From Gammaproteobacteria bacterium (GTDB taxonomy: Bacteria > Pseudomonadota > Gammaproteobacteria > Thiohalomonadales > Thiohalomonadaceae), in the NCBI GenBank assembly GCA_023228645.1, contig JALOAT010000075.1:1-14341 (forward strand): 14,341 nucleotides of DNA. The letters run 5' to 3'. Below the pieces are notes generated by a model, which was given only the letters and a program-made list of their open reading frames with translations, did no database searches and was not told the origin of the DNA. This document shows, piece after piece, positions 5,380 to 11,619 of the stretch. The position numbers and the translations under genes were made by a program. Each line of letters opens with the position of its first letter. The first letter of the stretch is position 1.

Positions 5380-5406
5380 GTCACGTAGCTTCGCAACGTG
5401 ACCTAC
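5380..5406 (-). repeat. REP-like hairpin, short form, copy 6 (reverse)
   Basis: GTCACGT (5380-5386), A, GC, TTC, GC, A, ACGTGAC (5396-5402), CTAC (5403-5406). Read on the minus strand it is GTAG, the 7-bp outer stem, a T-T mismatch, then a 2-bp GC stem closed by a GAA loop. The tip is GCGAAGC, a heptamer known to form an unusually stable DNA mini-hairpin. Confidence 0.88.
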
Positions 5407-5431
5407 GGCGTCTGCGGACTGCGCGCGTGTA

Positions 5432-5980
5432 TCACAACGCCATGTACGCGTCTTCCACGCGCCGCACCTGGCCGAGGGCGGCGAGGGTTTCGAGGAGTTC
5501 GGCGAGTTTGTCGCTGCGGCCGCGCTGGAATTGGCGGGCGAGGACGTCGGGAGTCACGGCGCCGGAGGTGGCGGCGATGGCGGCGCGCACGGCCTGGACC
5601 TGTTCGGGCAGGGTCTTGGGCCAGGCGGTTTTTTTCGCGGGCGTGACGCTCGCGGCGACGGCCTCTTCTTCGGCGCCCTCGTCGGTGGCGATGCCCACGG
5701 TGGCGCCCCTGGCCTGGAATTCGGGACGCAGCCAGCGCACCAGGCCGCGCGCCTCCTCGGCGGCGCGTTCGGCGTTGAGGGCGACCAGGCGCATGAGCAG
5801 TTCCTCTTCGGCCTCGGCCTGTTCCGCGGGCTTGTCGGGCAGCGGCGTAGTGGCGCCGGGGCGGCCCACCAGTGTGTCCGCCAGATCGTTCCAGCCGTAG
5901 GCCTCGAACACGGCGCGGTCCAGTTGGTCGTGCAGTTCACGCAACACGGAGACCAGGCCCTGTTCGTGGATGGCAAATTG
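5432..5980 (-). pseudogene. 3' remnant of a restriction-modification type DNA methyltransferase
   Basis: An open frame of about 180 codons matches the C-terminal tail of large class I SAM-dependent DNA methyltransferases of MmeI-like/type II restriction-modification systems, normally around 1000 residues. Recognisable blocks are LDRAVFEAYGWNDL, ALVGRPGATTPLPDKP-like TLVGRPGATTPLPDKP, NAERAAEEARGLVRWLRPEFQ, and a final winged-helix-like stretch ending AELLETLAALGQVRRVEDAYMAL. The catalytic NPPY/Walker-like methylase core and the nuclease domain are absent. Similarity stops at about 5980, where a short interspersed repeat (5981-6010) begins. The frame stays open upstream to a TTG at 6082 only through repeat sequence. 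No frameshift is seen in the surviving part. It could be expressed as a short protein, but it cannot methylate DNA. No partner nuclease or specificity gene is nearby. Confidence 0.68.
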
Positions 5981-5986
5981 CCCGTA

Positions 5987-6007
5987 GGATGAAGCGCAGC
6001 GGAATCC
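5987..6007. repeat. GATGAAGCGCAGCGG short inverted repeat, copy 2
   Basis: GGAT (5987-5990) and ATCC (6004-6007) flank GAAGCGCAGCGGA. It sits exactly at the truncation point of the methyltransferase remnant. Confidence 0.65.
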
Positions 6008-6070
6008 GAGATTCAACAGCAGCAGAATCCAGACATGGCATTCAAACGAACACCACACCGGATTTCGATC

Positions 6071-6103
6071 CCCTCTCCCCAACCCTTTCCCGGAGGGAGA
6101 GGG
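6071..6103. repeat. CCCTCTCCC inverted repeat
   Basis: CCCTCTCCC (6071-6079) and GGGAGAGGG (6095-6103) around a 15-base centre with CAACCCTTTCCCGGA. It is a widespread short intergenic repeat in proteobacteria. It could form a stem-loop in the leader of the yhiI operon if transcription starts upstream of it. Confidence 0.7.
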
Positions 6104-6231
6104 AGTTTCTGGGAAATGGCTCCTTCAAGTCATCCCCGACACTCAGTACACTAGCCTTCAAACGGAGCAACCGATAAACACCTGTCTCATCGCCAAGTTG
6201 CAGCTGTCTTTTATTCCCCTGGGCAAGAAGA

Positions 6232-7305
6232 ATGAACAAACCAACCAAACGCCGGCTCCTCCTGCTGATGGGCGCATTGCTGCTAGCGGCGCTCGTTATC
6301 TTCGTCTGGCAGCGCCTCGCCACCGACCAGGAATCGGCAGCCTTCGCCAGCGGCAACGGTCGCATCGAGGCGGTGGAGATCGACATCGCCGCCAAGTCGC
6401 CAGGCAGGCTTGAAGAGATCCTGGTGCGCGAGGGCGAGTTCGTGACCGCCGGCCAGGTGCTCGCACGCATGGACACCCGTTCGCTCCAGGCGCAGTTATC
6501 ACAGGCCCAGGCGCAACTGCGCCAGGCCGAAGACGCCGTGACCACCGCGCGCAGCCAGTCGGCGCAGCGGCAGAGCGAGAAGGCCGCCGCGCAGGCGCTG
6601 GTGGCGCAGCGCCAGGCCGAACTGAACGCGGCCCGCACCCGGGAAAAGCGCGTGGCCGAGCTGGCCGGCAAGGGCGTCGCCTCCCAGCAGGAGGCGGACG
6701 ATGCCCGCACGGCGGTGGACAGCGCCGCCGCAGCGCTCAGCGCATCCCAGGCCCAGGTGTCCGCCACCGATGCGGCCATCGCCACGGCGCGCACCCAGAT
6801 CAACGCCACACAGTCGGCGGTGGAAGCCGCCCGCGCCGCGGTGGCGCGGGTGCAGTCCGATATCGACGACGCCACCCTGCACGCCCCGCGCGACGGCCGC
6901 GTGCAATACATCGTGGCGCGCACCGGTGAGGTGGTGGGCGCAGGCGGACGGGTGCTGAACATGATCGATCTCAGCGATGTGTACATGACCTTTTTCCTGC
7001 CCACCCGGGCGGCGGGGCGTATCGCCATCGGCAGCGAGGCACGCATCGTGCTGGACGCCGCGCCGCAGTACGTAATCCCCGCACAGGTGTCGTTCCTGGC
7101 CGACGTGGCCCAGTTCACGCCCAAGACGGTGGAGACGGAAAGCGAACGTGAGAAGCTCATGTTCCGCGTGCGCGCGCAACTGCCGCAGGAGCTGCTCAAG
7201 AAGTACATCGTGCACGTGAAGACCGGCCTGCCCGGCATGGCCTACGTGCGCGTCGATCCCGCCGCGCCGTGGCCTGCACGCCTGCAGCAGAATCTGGTGC
7301 AATGA
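6232..7305 (+). CDS. yhiI: HlyD-family membrane fusion protein YhiI
   Basis: A 357-residue periplasmic adaptor that would link the ABC-2 transporter encoded downstream to an outer-membrane channel. It has an N-terminal membrane anchor (about residues 8-27) with basic residues before it. A biotinyl-lipoyl half-motif follows (DIAAKSPGRLEEILVREGEF, 51-70, then VTAGQVLARMD). A long Ala/Gln-rich coiled-coil hairpin spans about 84-213, with its turn near GKGVAS at 146-151. Then come the second lipoyl half and beta-barrel (DATLHAPRDGRVQYIVARTG, VLNMIDLSDVYMTFFLPT). Length and these blocks match E. coli YhiI (about 355 residues) closely. The stop overlaps the rbbA start (ATGA). ATG 6232 has only a weak purine run (AAGAAGA) as ribosome binding site. 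The operon promoter should lie in 6104-6231 but is not obvious. Confidence 0.95.
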   Translation: MNKPTKRRLLLLMGALLLAALVIFVWQRLATDQESAAFASGNGRIEAVEIDIAAKSPGRLEEILVREGEFVTAGQVLARMDTRSLQAQLSQAQAQLRQAEDAVTTARSQSAQRQSEKAAAQALVAQRQAELNAARTREKRVAELAGKGVASQQEADDARTAVDSAAAALSASQAQVSATDAAIATARTQINATQSAVEAARAAVARVQSDIDDATLHAPRDGRVQYIVARTGEVVGAGGRVLNMIDLSDVYMTFFLPTRAAGRIAIGSEARIVLDAAPQYVIPAQVSFLADVAQFTPKTVETESEREKLMFRVRAQLPQELLKKYIVHVKTGLPGMAYVRVDPAAPWPARLQQNLVQ

Positions 7306-10049
7306 GCGCACGCCACGGCGACACCGCGCCCGCAGTACGCCTGCAGGCGGTGGGATTGCGCTATCGCAGCGTCGAGGCCCTGACCGACATCAGCCTCGAC
7401 CTGCCCGCCGGGCGCCTGATCGGCTTCATCGGCCCGGACGGCGTGGGCAAGTCCAGCCTGTTATCGCTCATTGCCGGCGCGCGGCGCATCCAGTCCGGGG
7501 GCATCGAGGTGTTGGGCGGCGACCTGGCCGACACGCGCTACCGCAACGCCTTGCTGCCGCGCATCGCCTACATGCCCCAGGGTCTCGGCAAAAACCTGTA
7601 TCCCACCCTCTCGGTGTTCGAAAACGTGGATTTCTTCGGACGGCTGTTCGGCCACGGCCGCGCCGAGCGCGAGCGGCGCATCGACGAGCTTTTGCAGGCC
7701 ACCGGCCTTGCGCCCTTCGCCACCCGTGCCGCCGGCAAACTCTCGGGCGGCATGAAACAGAAGCTGGGTCTGTGCTGCGCCCTCATCCACGACCCGGACC
7801 TGCTGATCCTCGACGAACCCACCACGGGCGTCGACCCCCTGTCGCGGCGCCAGTTTTGGGAACTCATCGAACGCATCCGCGCCAATCGTCCCGGCATGAC
7901 CGTGCTGGTGGCCACCGCCTACATGGAAGAAGCGGCGCGCTTCGACTGGCTGGTGGCCATGAACGCCGGGCGCGTACTCGCCGCCGGCACCGCCCGGGAG
8001 CTACTGGCGCGCACCGCAACCCGCAGCCTCGACGAGGCTTTCATTGCGCTCTTGCCCGAGGCGCTGCGCGCCGGCTACCGACCGGTGGCGCTCGCACCGC
8101 GCACCGTCGGCGCAGACACCGAAGTGGCCATTGAGGCCCGCGACCTGACGCGGCGCTTCGGCGATTTCACCGCCGTGGATCACGTGAGCTTCCGCATCCA
8201 TCGCGGCGAGATCTTCGGCTTCCTCGGTTCCAACGGCTGCGGCAAGACCACCACCATGAAGATGCTCACGGGCCTGCTGCCCGCGAGCGAGGGCGAGGCC
8301 TGGCTGTTTGGCGAGGCGGTGGACCCGCGCAGTGATACGCGTCGGCGCGTGGGCTACATGACGCAGTCGTTTTCCCTGTACGGGGAACTGACGGTGCGCC
8401 AGAACCTGGTACTGCACGCGCGCCTGTTCCAGATGCCCGCGGACCGCATCGACGCGCGGGTGCGGGACATGGCTACGCGTTTCGAACTGCTCGACATCAT
8501 GGACAGCCTGCCCGCTACCCTGCCGCTCGGCGAACGCCAGCGCCTGTCGTTGGCGGTGGCGATGATCCACGGTCCGGAGATGCTGATCCTCGACGAGCCC
8601 ACCTCCGGCGTGGACCCCATCGCCCGCGATCGCTTCTGGAACGTGCTCATCGAACTGGCGCGCCGGGACAACGTCACCATTTTCGTTTCCACGCACTTCA
8701 TGAACGAGGCGGAGCGCTGTGACCGCATCTCGCTCATGCACGCGGGGCGCGTGCTGGTGAGCGACACGCCGGCGGCCATCCGCGAGCGCCGCGGCACGGA
8801 TACCCTGGAGGAGGCCTTCATCGCCTATCTGGAGGACGCCCTCGGCGAAACGCCCGTGCCCTCCGCCGTGGCCCCCGCCGTACCGCAGCCGGCGCCTGTC
8901 CCGGCGCCCGCAGGCAGGCGCTTCATCGACCTGCGTCGTTTGTTCAGCTATGCACGGCGCGAGACGCTGGAACTGGTGCGCGACCCCATCCGCATCACCA
9001 TGGCCACCGTGGGTAGCGCCCTGCTCATGTTGATGATGGGCTATGGCCTCAGCATGGACGTGGAAAACCTGGCGTTCGCGGTCATGGACCGCGACGACAC
9101 CGTCGCAAGCCGCGAATACGTGCTGAACATCGCCGGCTCCCGCTATTTCACCGAACGCCCGCCGCTGCGCGACTACGCGGACCTGGAGACGCGCATGCGC
9201 AGCGGCGAGATCAGCCTCGCCATCGAAATACCGTCCGGGTTCGCCCGCGACATCGCGCGCGGCACCCCGGTGCAGATCGGCGCCTGGATCGACGGTGCCA
9301 TGCCGGCGCGCGCCGAGACCGTGAGCGGCTACGTGCAGGGCATCCACAACCATTGGCTGGCCGGCAAGGCGCGCGAACGCTATGGTTCAGCCGCCACCGT
9401 GCAGGCGGCGCAGATCGAGACCCGCTATCGCTACAACCCGGACATCGAGAGCCTGCCCGCCATGGTGCCGGGGGTGATCCCGTTGCTGCTCATGCTCATC
9501 CCCGCCATGCTCAGCACCCTTTCCGTGGTGCGCGAAAAGGAACTCGGCTCCATCACCAATTTCTACGTCACGCCGGTGACGCGCGTGGAATTCCTGGTGG
9601 GCAAACAACTGCCCTACGTACTGCTCGCCATGCTCAACTTCCTGCTGCTCACCCTCATGGCGCTGTTGGTGTTTGGCGTGCCCATCACGGGTAGCCTGCT
9701 CACCCTCACGTTGGGCGCCTTCCTGTACGTGATCGCGGCCACGGCCATGGGATTGGTCATCTCCACTTTCACCCGCAGTCAGATCGCTGCGCTGTTCGCC
9801 ACCGCCATCCTGACGCTGATCCCCGCCGTCGAGTTCTCCGGAATGATCAATCCGGTGTCGTCCATCGAGGGGCTGGGCCGCTGGATCGGCGAGGTCTATC
9901 CGACCACGCACTTCCTCACCATCGCGCGCGGCACCTTCTCCAAGGCGCTGAACCTGCCGGACCTGTGGACCTCGCTCATCCCGCTGCTCATCGCGGGACC
10001 GGTGCTGGTCGGGCTGGCGGTCGTGCTGCTGCGCAAGCAGGAACGCTGA
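7302..10049 (+). CDS. rbbA: RbbA-type ABC transporter: two ATPase domains fused to an ABC-2 permease
   Basis: A 915-residue protein; E. coli RbbA is about 911. NBD1 has Walker A GPDGVGKSS (44-52), signature LSGGM (147-151) and Walker B LLILDEP with Glu172. The H-loop reads VATAYM, with Ala206 in place of His. NBD2 has Walker A GSNGCGKTT (309-317), a degenerate signature LPLGE (407-411), Walker B with Glu432, and an intact H-loop STHFM (His465). A Pro/Ala-rich linker (about 517-537) leads to an ABC-2 permease: one TM near 563-582, a large periplasmic domain, and a TM cluster from about 721 with the SVVREKELGSITNFYVTPV coupling region. E. coli RbbA is reported as a ribosome-bound ATPase; the adaptor and permease beside it argue for export. 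ATG 7302 overlaps the yhiI stop and is preferred over GTG 7269. yhhJ starts one base after the stop. Confidence 0.96.
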   Translation: MSARHGDTAPAVRLQAVGLRYRSVEALTDISLDLPAGRLIGFIGPDGVGKSSLLSLIAGARRIQSGGIEVLGGDLADTRYRNALLPRIAYMPQGLGKNLYPTLSVFENVDFFGRLFGHGRAERERRIDELLQATGLAPFATRAAGKLSGGMKQKLGLCCALIHDPDLLILDEPTTGVDPLSRRQFWELIERIRANRPGMTVLVATAYMEEAARFDWLVAMNAGRVLAAGTARELLARTATRSLDEAFIALLPEALRAGYRPVALAPRTVGADTEVAIEARDLTRRFGDFTAVDHVSFRIHRGEIFGFLGSNGCGKTTTMKMLTGLLPASEGEAWLFGEAVDPRSDTRRRVGYMTQSFSLYGELTVRQNLVLHARLFQMPADRIDARVRDMATRFELLDIMDSLPATLPLGERQRLSLAVAMIHGPEMLILDEPTSGVDPIARDRFWNVLIELARRDNVTIFVSTHFMNEAERCDRISLMHAGRVLVSDTPAAIRERRGTDTLEEAFIAYLEDALGETPVPSAVAPAVPQPAPVPAPAGRRFIDLRRLFSYARRETLELVRDPIRITMATVGSALLMLMMGYGLSMDVENLAFAVMDRDDTVASREYVLNIAGSRYFTERPPLRDYADLETRMRSGEISLAIEIPSGFARDIARGTPVQIGAWIDGAMPARAETVSGYVQGIHNHWLAGKARERYGSAATVQAAQIETRYRYNPDIESLPAMVPGVIPLLLMLIPAMLSTLSVVREKELGSITNFYVTPVTRVEFLVGKQLPYVLLAMLNFLLLTLMALLVFGVPITGSLLTLTLGAFLYVIAATAMGLVISTFTRSQIAALFATAILTLIPAVEFSGMINPVSSIEGLGRWIGEVYPTTHFLTIARGTFSKALNLPDLWTSLIPLLIAGPVLVGLAVVLLRKQER
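10039..10042 (+). promoter_or_regulatory. Shine-Dalgarno of yhhJ inside the rbbA end
   Basis: AGGA lies eight bases before ATG 10051, within the last codons of rbbA, as expected for coupled translation. Confidence 0.55.
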
Positions 10050-10050
10050 C

Positions 10051-11172
10051 ATGCGTGTGAGCAACGTCTTCAACCTGGGCATCAAGGAACTGCGCGGTCT
10101 GATGCGCGACCCGCTCATGCTGGTGCTGGTCGTCTACGTGTTCACCATCGCCGTCTACAGTTCCGCGACGGCCATGCCCGAGACCCTGCACATGGCGCCC
10201 ATCGCCATTGTCGATGAGGACCAGTCCACCCTGTCGCAGCGCATCTTCGATGCCTTCTACCCGCCCAACTTCACGCCGCCCGAGCGCGTGACGCCCGCAC
10301 AGATGGACGCGGGCATGGACGAAGGCCGCTACACCTTCGGCCTGACCATCCCGCCCGGTTTCGAGCGCGACGTGCTGGCCGGGCAGAGCCCCGCGCTGCA
10401 GCTCAACGTGGACGCCACGCGCATGAGTCAGGCCTTCACGGGCAACGGCTACATCCAGGCCATTTTGGTGGGCGAGGTGAACGCCTTCGTACAGCGCAAT
10501 CGCGAGGTGGACGGACTCCCCGTGGAGCTGGCGCTGCGCGCACGCTTCAATCCCGAGCTGAACAAATCCTGGTTCGGCGGACTCACCTCCATCATCAGCC
10601 AGGTCACCATGCTATCCATCATCCTCACCGGCGCGGCGCTCATCCGCGAGCGCGAGCACGGCACCATCGAACACCTGCTGGCCATGCCGGTGACGCCTGT
10701 CGAGATCATGTCGGGCAAGGTGTGGTCCATGGCCCTGGTGGTGCTGACGGGCGCGGCGGCGTCGCTGGTGTTCGTGGTGCAGGGGGCGCTGTCCATTCCG
10801 GTGCAGGGTTCCGTGCCGCTGTTTCTGGCCGGCGCGGCGCTGCACGTCTACGCCACCACCTCCATGGGCATCTTCCTCGCCACCGTGGCCCGCTCCATGC
10901 CCCAGTTCGGTCTGCTGATCATGTTGGCCATCACGCCCCTGCAGATCCTCTCCGGCGCCGTCACGCCGCGCGAGAGCATGCCCGACTTCGTGCAGGCCAT
11001 CATGCTCGCCACACCCAACACGCACTTCGTCATGATCGCCCAGGCCGTGCTGTTCCGCGGCGTCGGCTTCGCCATGATCTGGCCCCAATTCCTCGCCCTT
11101 GCCATCATAGGCAGCGCCCTGTTCGCCTTCTCCCTGACCCGCTTCCGCAAAATGCTCGCGGCGGCGGGGTGA
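10051..11172 (+). CDS. yhhJ: ABC-2 transporter permease YhhJ
   Basis: A 373-residue inner-membrane permease; E. coli YhhJ is about 374. The start MRVSNVFNLGIKELRGL is family-typical. One TM (about residues 22-42) is followed by a large periplasmic domain with PIAIVDEDQSTLSQRI and VDATRMSQAFTGNGYIQ. A five-helix ABC-2 core then begins near residue 180, with ALIREREHGTIEHLLAMPVTPVEIM as the cytosolic coupling loop that contacts the ATPase. SGAVTPRESMP lies between the last helices. It most likely pairs with the permease domain fused to RbbA to form the translocation path. It starts one base after the rbbA stop. No clear hairpin-plus-U-tract terminator follows; the next structure is a REP at 11236. 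Confidence 0.96.
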   Translation: MRVSNVFNLGIKELRGLMRDPLMLVLVVYVFTIAVYSSATAMPETLHMAPIAIVDEDQSTLSQRIFDAFYPPNFTPPERVTPAQMDAGMDEGRYTFGLTIPPGFERDVLAGQSPALQLNVDATRMSQAFTGNGYIQAILVGEVNAFVQRNREVDGLPVELALRARFNPELNKSWFGGLTSIISQVTMLSIILTGAALIREREHGTIEHLLAMPVTPVEIMSGKVWSMALVVLTGAAASLVFVVQGALSIPVQGSVPLFLAGAALHVYATTSMGIFLATVARSMPQFGLLIMLAITPLQILSGAVTPRESMPDFVQAIMLATPNTHFVMIAQAVLFRGVGFAMIWPQFLALAIIGSALFAFSLTRFRKMLAAAG

Positions 11173-11235
11173 TGGTGGGAGAAGAATGAATACGGCGGGA
11201 CACGAGGATTTTGATGCCCGCTGTTTCCTGCCTTC

Positions 11236-11262
11236 GTAGGTCACGTTGCGAAGCTACGTGAC
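11236..11262 (+). repeat. REP-like hairpin, short form, copy 7
   Basis: GTAG (11236-11239), GTCACGT (11240-11246), T, GC, GAA, GC, T, ACGTGAC (11256-11262). The structure is perfect and identical to the copy at 5380-5406 on the opposite strand. Confidence 0.9.
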
Positions 11263-11354
11263 ATCTTCGTTTCCAATCAGCACAAATATCCGAAAATCCG
11301 CTGCCTCTTTGGATTCCCTCGAACAAACCCGCATGCGCAAACACACCCGGGAAT

Positions 11355-11381
11355 GTCACGTAGCTTCGCAATGTGACCTAC
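11355..11381 (-). repeat. REP-like hairpin, short form, copy 8 (reverse)
   Basis: GTCACGT (11355-11361), A, GC, TTC, GC, A, ATGTGAC (11371-11377), CTAC (11378-11381). One wobble lies in the outer stem. With copy 7 it makes an inverted pair 92 bases apart, the usual BIME layout. Confidence 0.88.
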
Positions 11382-11416
11382 GGCTGGAGCAGCAGTTTCG
11401 CTCCGTGTGTTCCCAT

Positions 11417-11444
11417 GTGGGAGCGAGCGCTGCCCGCGATTTCC
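11417..11444 (+). repeat. GTGGGAGCGAGC-type REP, single eroded copy
   Basis: GTGGGAGCGAGCGCTGCCCG and the following CGATTTCC match the left half of the pair at 5234-5263 except in the loop region. The 11473-11486 segment GGCCGCTCCTACAG equals the right arm of the palindrome at 5146-5159. Confidence 0.7.
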
Positions 11445-11609
11445 CAAGCGTTCGAAAACCATCACAGCCTGAGGCCGCTCCTACAGCAATAAACACTTCA
11501 TCCGGGTTACGTGTCAGCGGGGTGGGCGTGCGTTGTTTGCTCAACATGACCTTTCTTTGCTTTTTCCCTATGTCACTCTCCGTAGAATGACCGGTAACGT
11601 GAATTGTGC

Positions 11610-11614
11610 AGGTG
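11610..11614 (+). promoter_or_regulatory. Shine-Dalgarno fixing the reductase start
   Basis: AGGTG lies five bases before ATG 11620. It supports that start over the in-frame upstream starts at 11533 and 11587. Confidence 0.5.
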
Positions 11615-11619
11615 CCATC

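Larger units (their letters stand above)
4958..5431. other. Repeat-rich intergenic region upstream of the MFS gene
   Basis: No credible gene is present. The stretch holds, in order, a CCCGGAT inverted repeat (4997-5024), a short CGCAGAGG-type tandem (5061-5087), a nested MITE-like palindrome (5095-5179), a Pseudomonas-type REP pair (5234-5306), a pyrimidine-rich CCCGTGTT direct repeat near 5335-5353, and a short-form REP (5380-5406). The promoter of the minus-strand MFS gene should lie near 4958-5000, but I cannot point to convincing boxes. Confidence 0.75.
11173..11619. other. Intergenic region with inverted REP pair and REP fragments
   Basis: The 447 bases between yhhJ and the reductase hold no credible gene. 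They contain two short-form REPs in inverted orientation (11236-11262 and 11355-11381), a GTGGGAGCGAGC REP relic (11417-11444) and half of a GGCCGCTCCTACAG palindrome (11473-11486). The last 90 bases are more AT-rich and probably carry the reductase promoter. TAGAAT at 11583-11588 could be its -10 box, but no convincing -35 is spaced correctly. Confidence 0.75.

Noticed and set aside
5432..6082. Intact 216-residue protein starting at TTG 6082
   Set aside because: The first ~34 residues are translated from two interspersed repeats, and only the part from 5980 on resembles a protein family. I call it a pseudogene remnant instead.
7269..7301. GTG start for rbbA at 7269
   Set aside because: It would overlap yhiI by 37 bases and add residues absent from the family. 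ATG 7302 gives the usual ATGA coupling.
8001..9353. 450-codon minus-strand frame inside rbbA
   Set aside because: Antisense shadow of rbbA, rich in His, Arg and Gly, with no domain. The sense frame has all ABC motifs.
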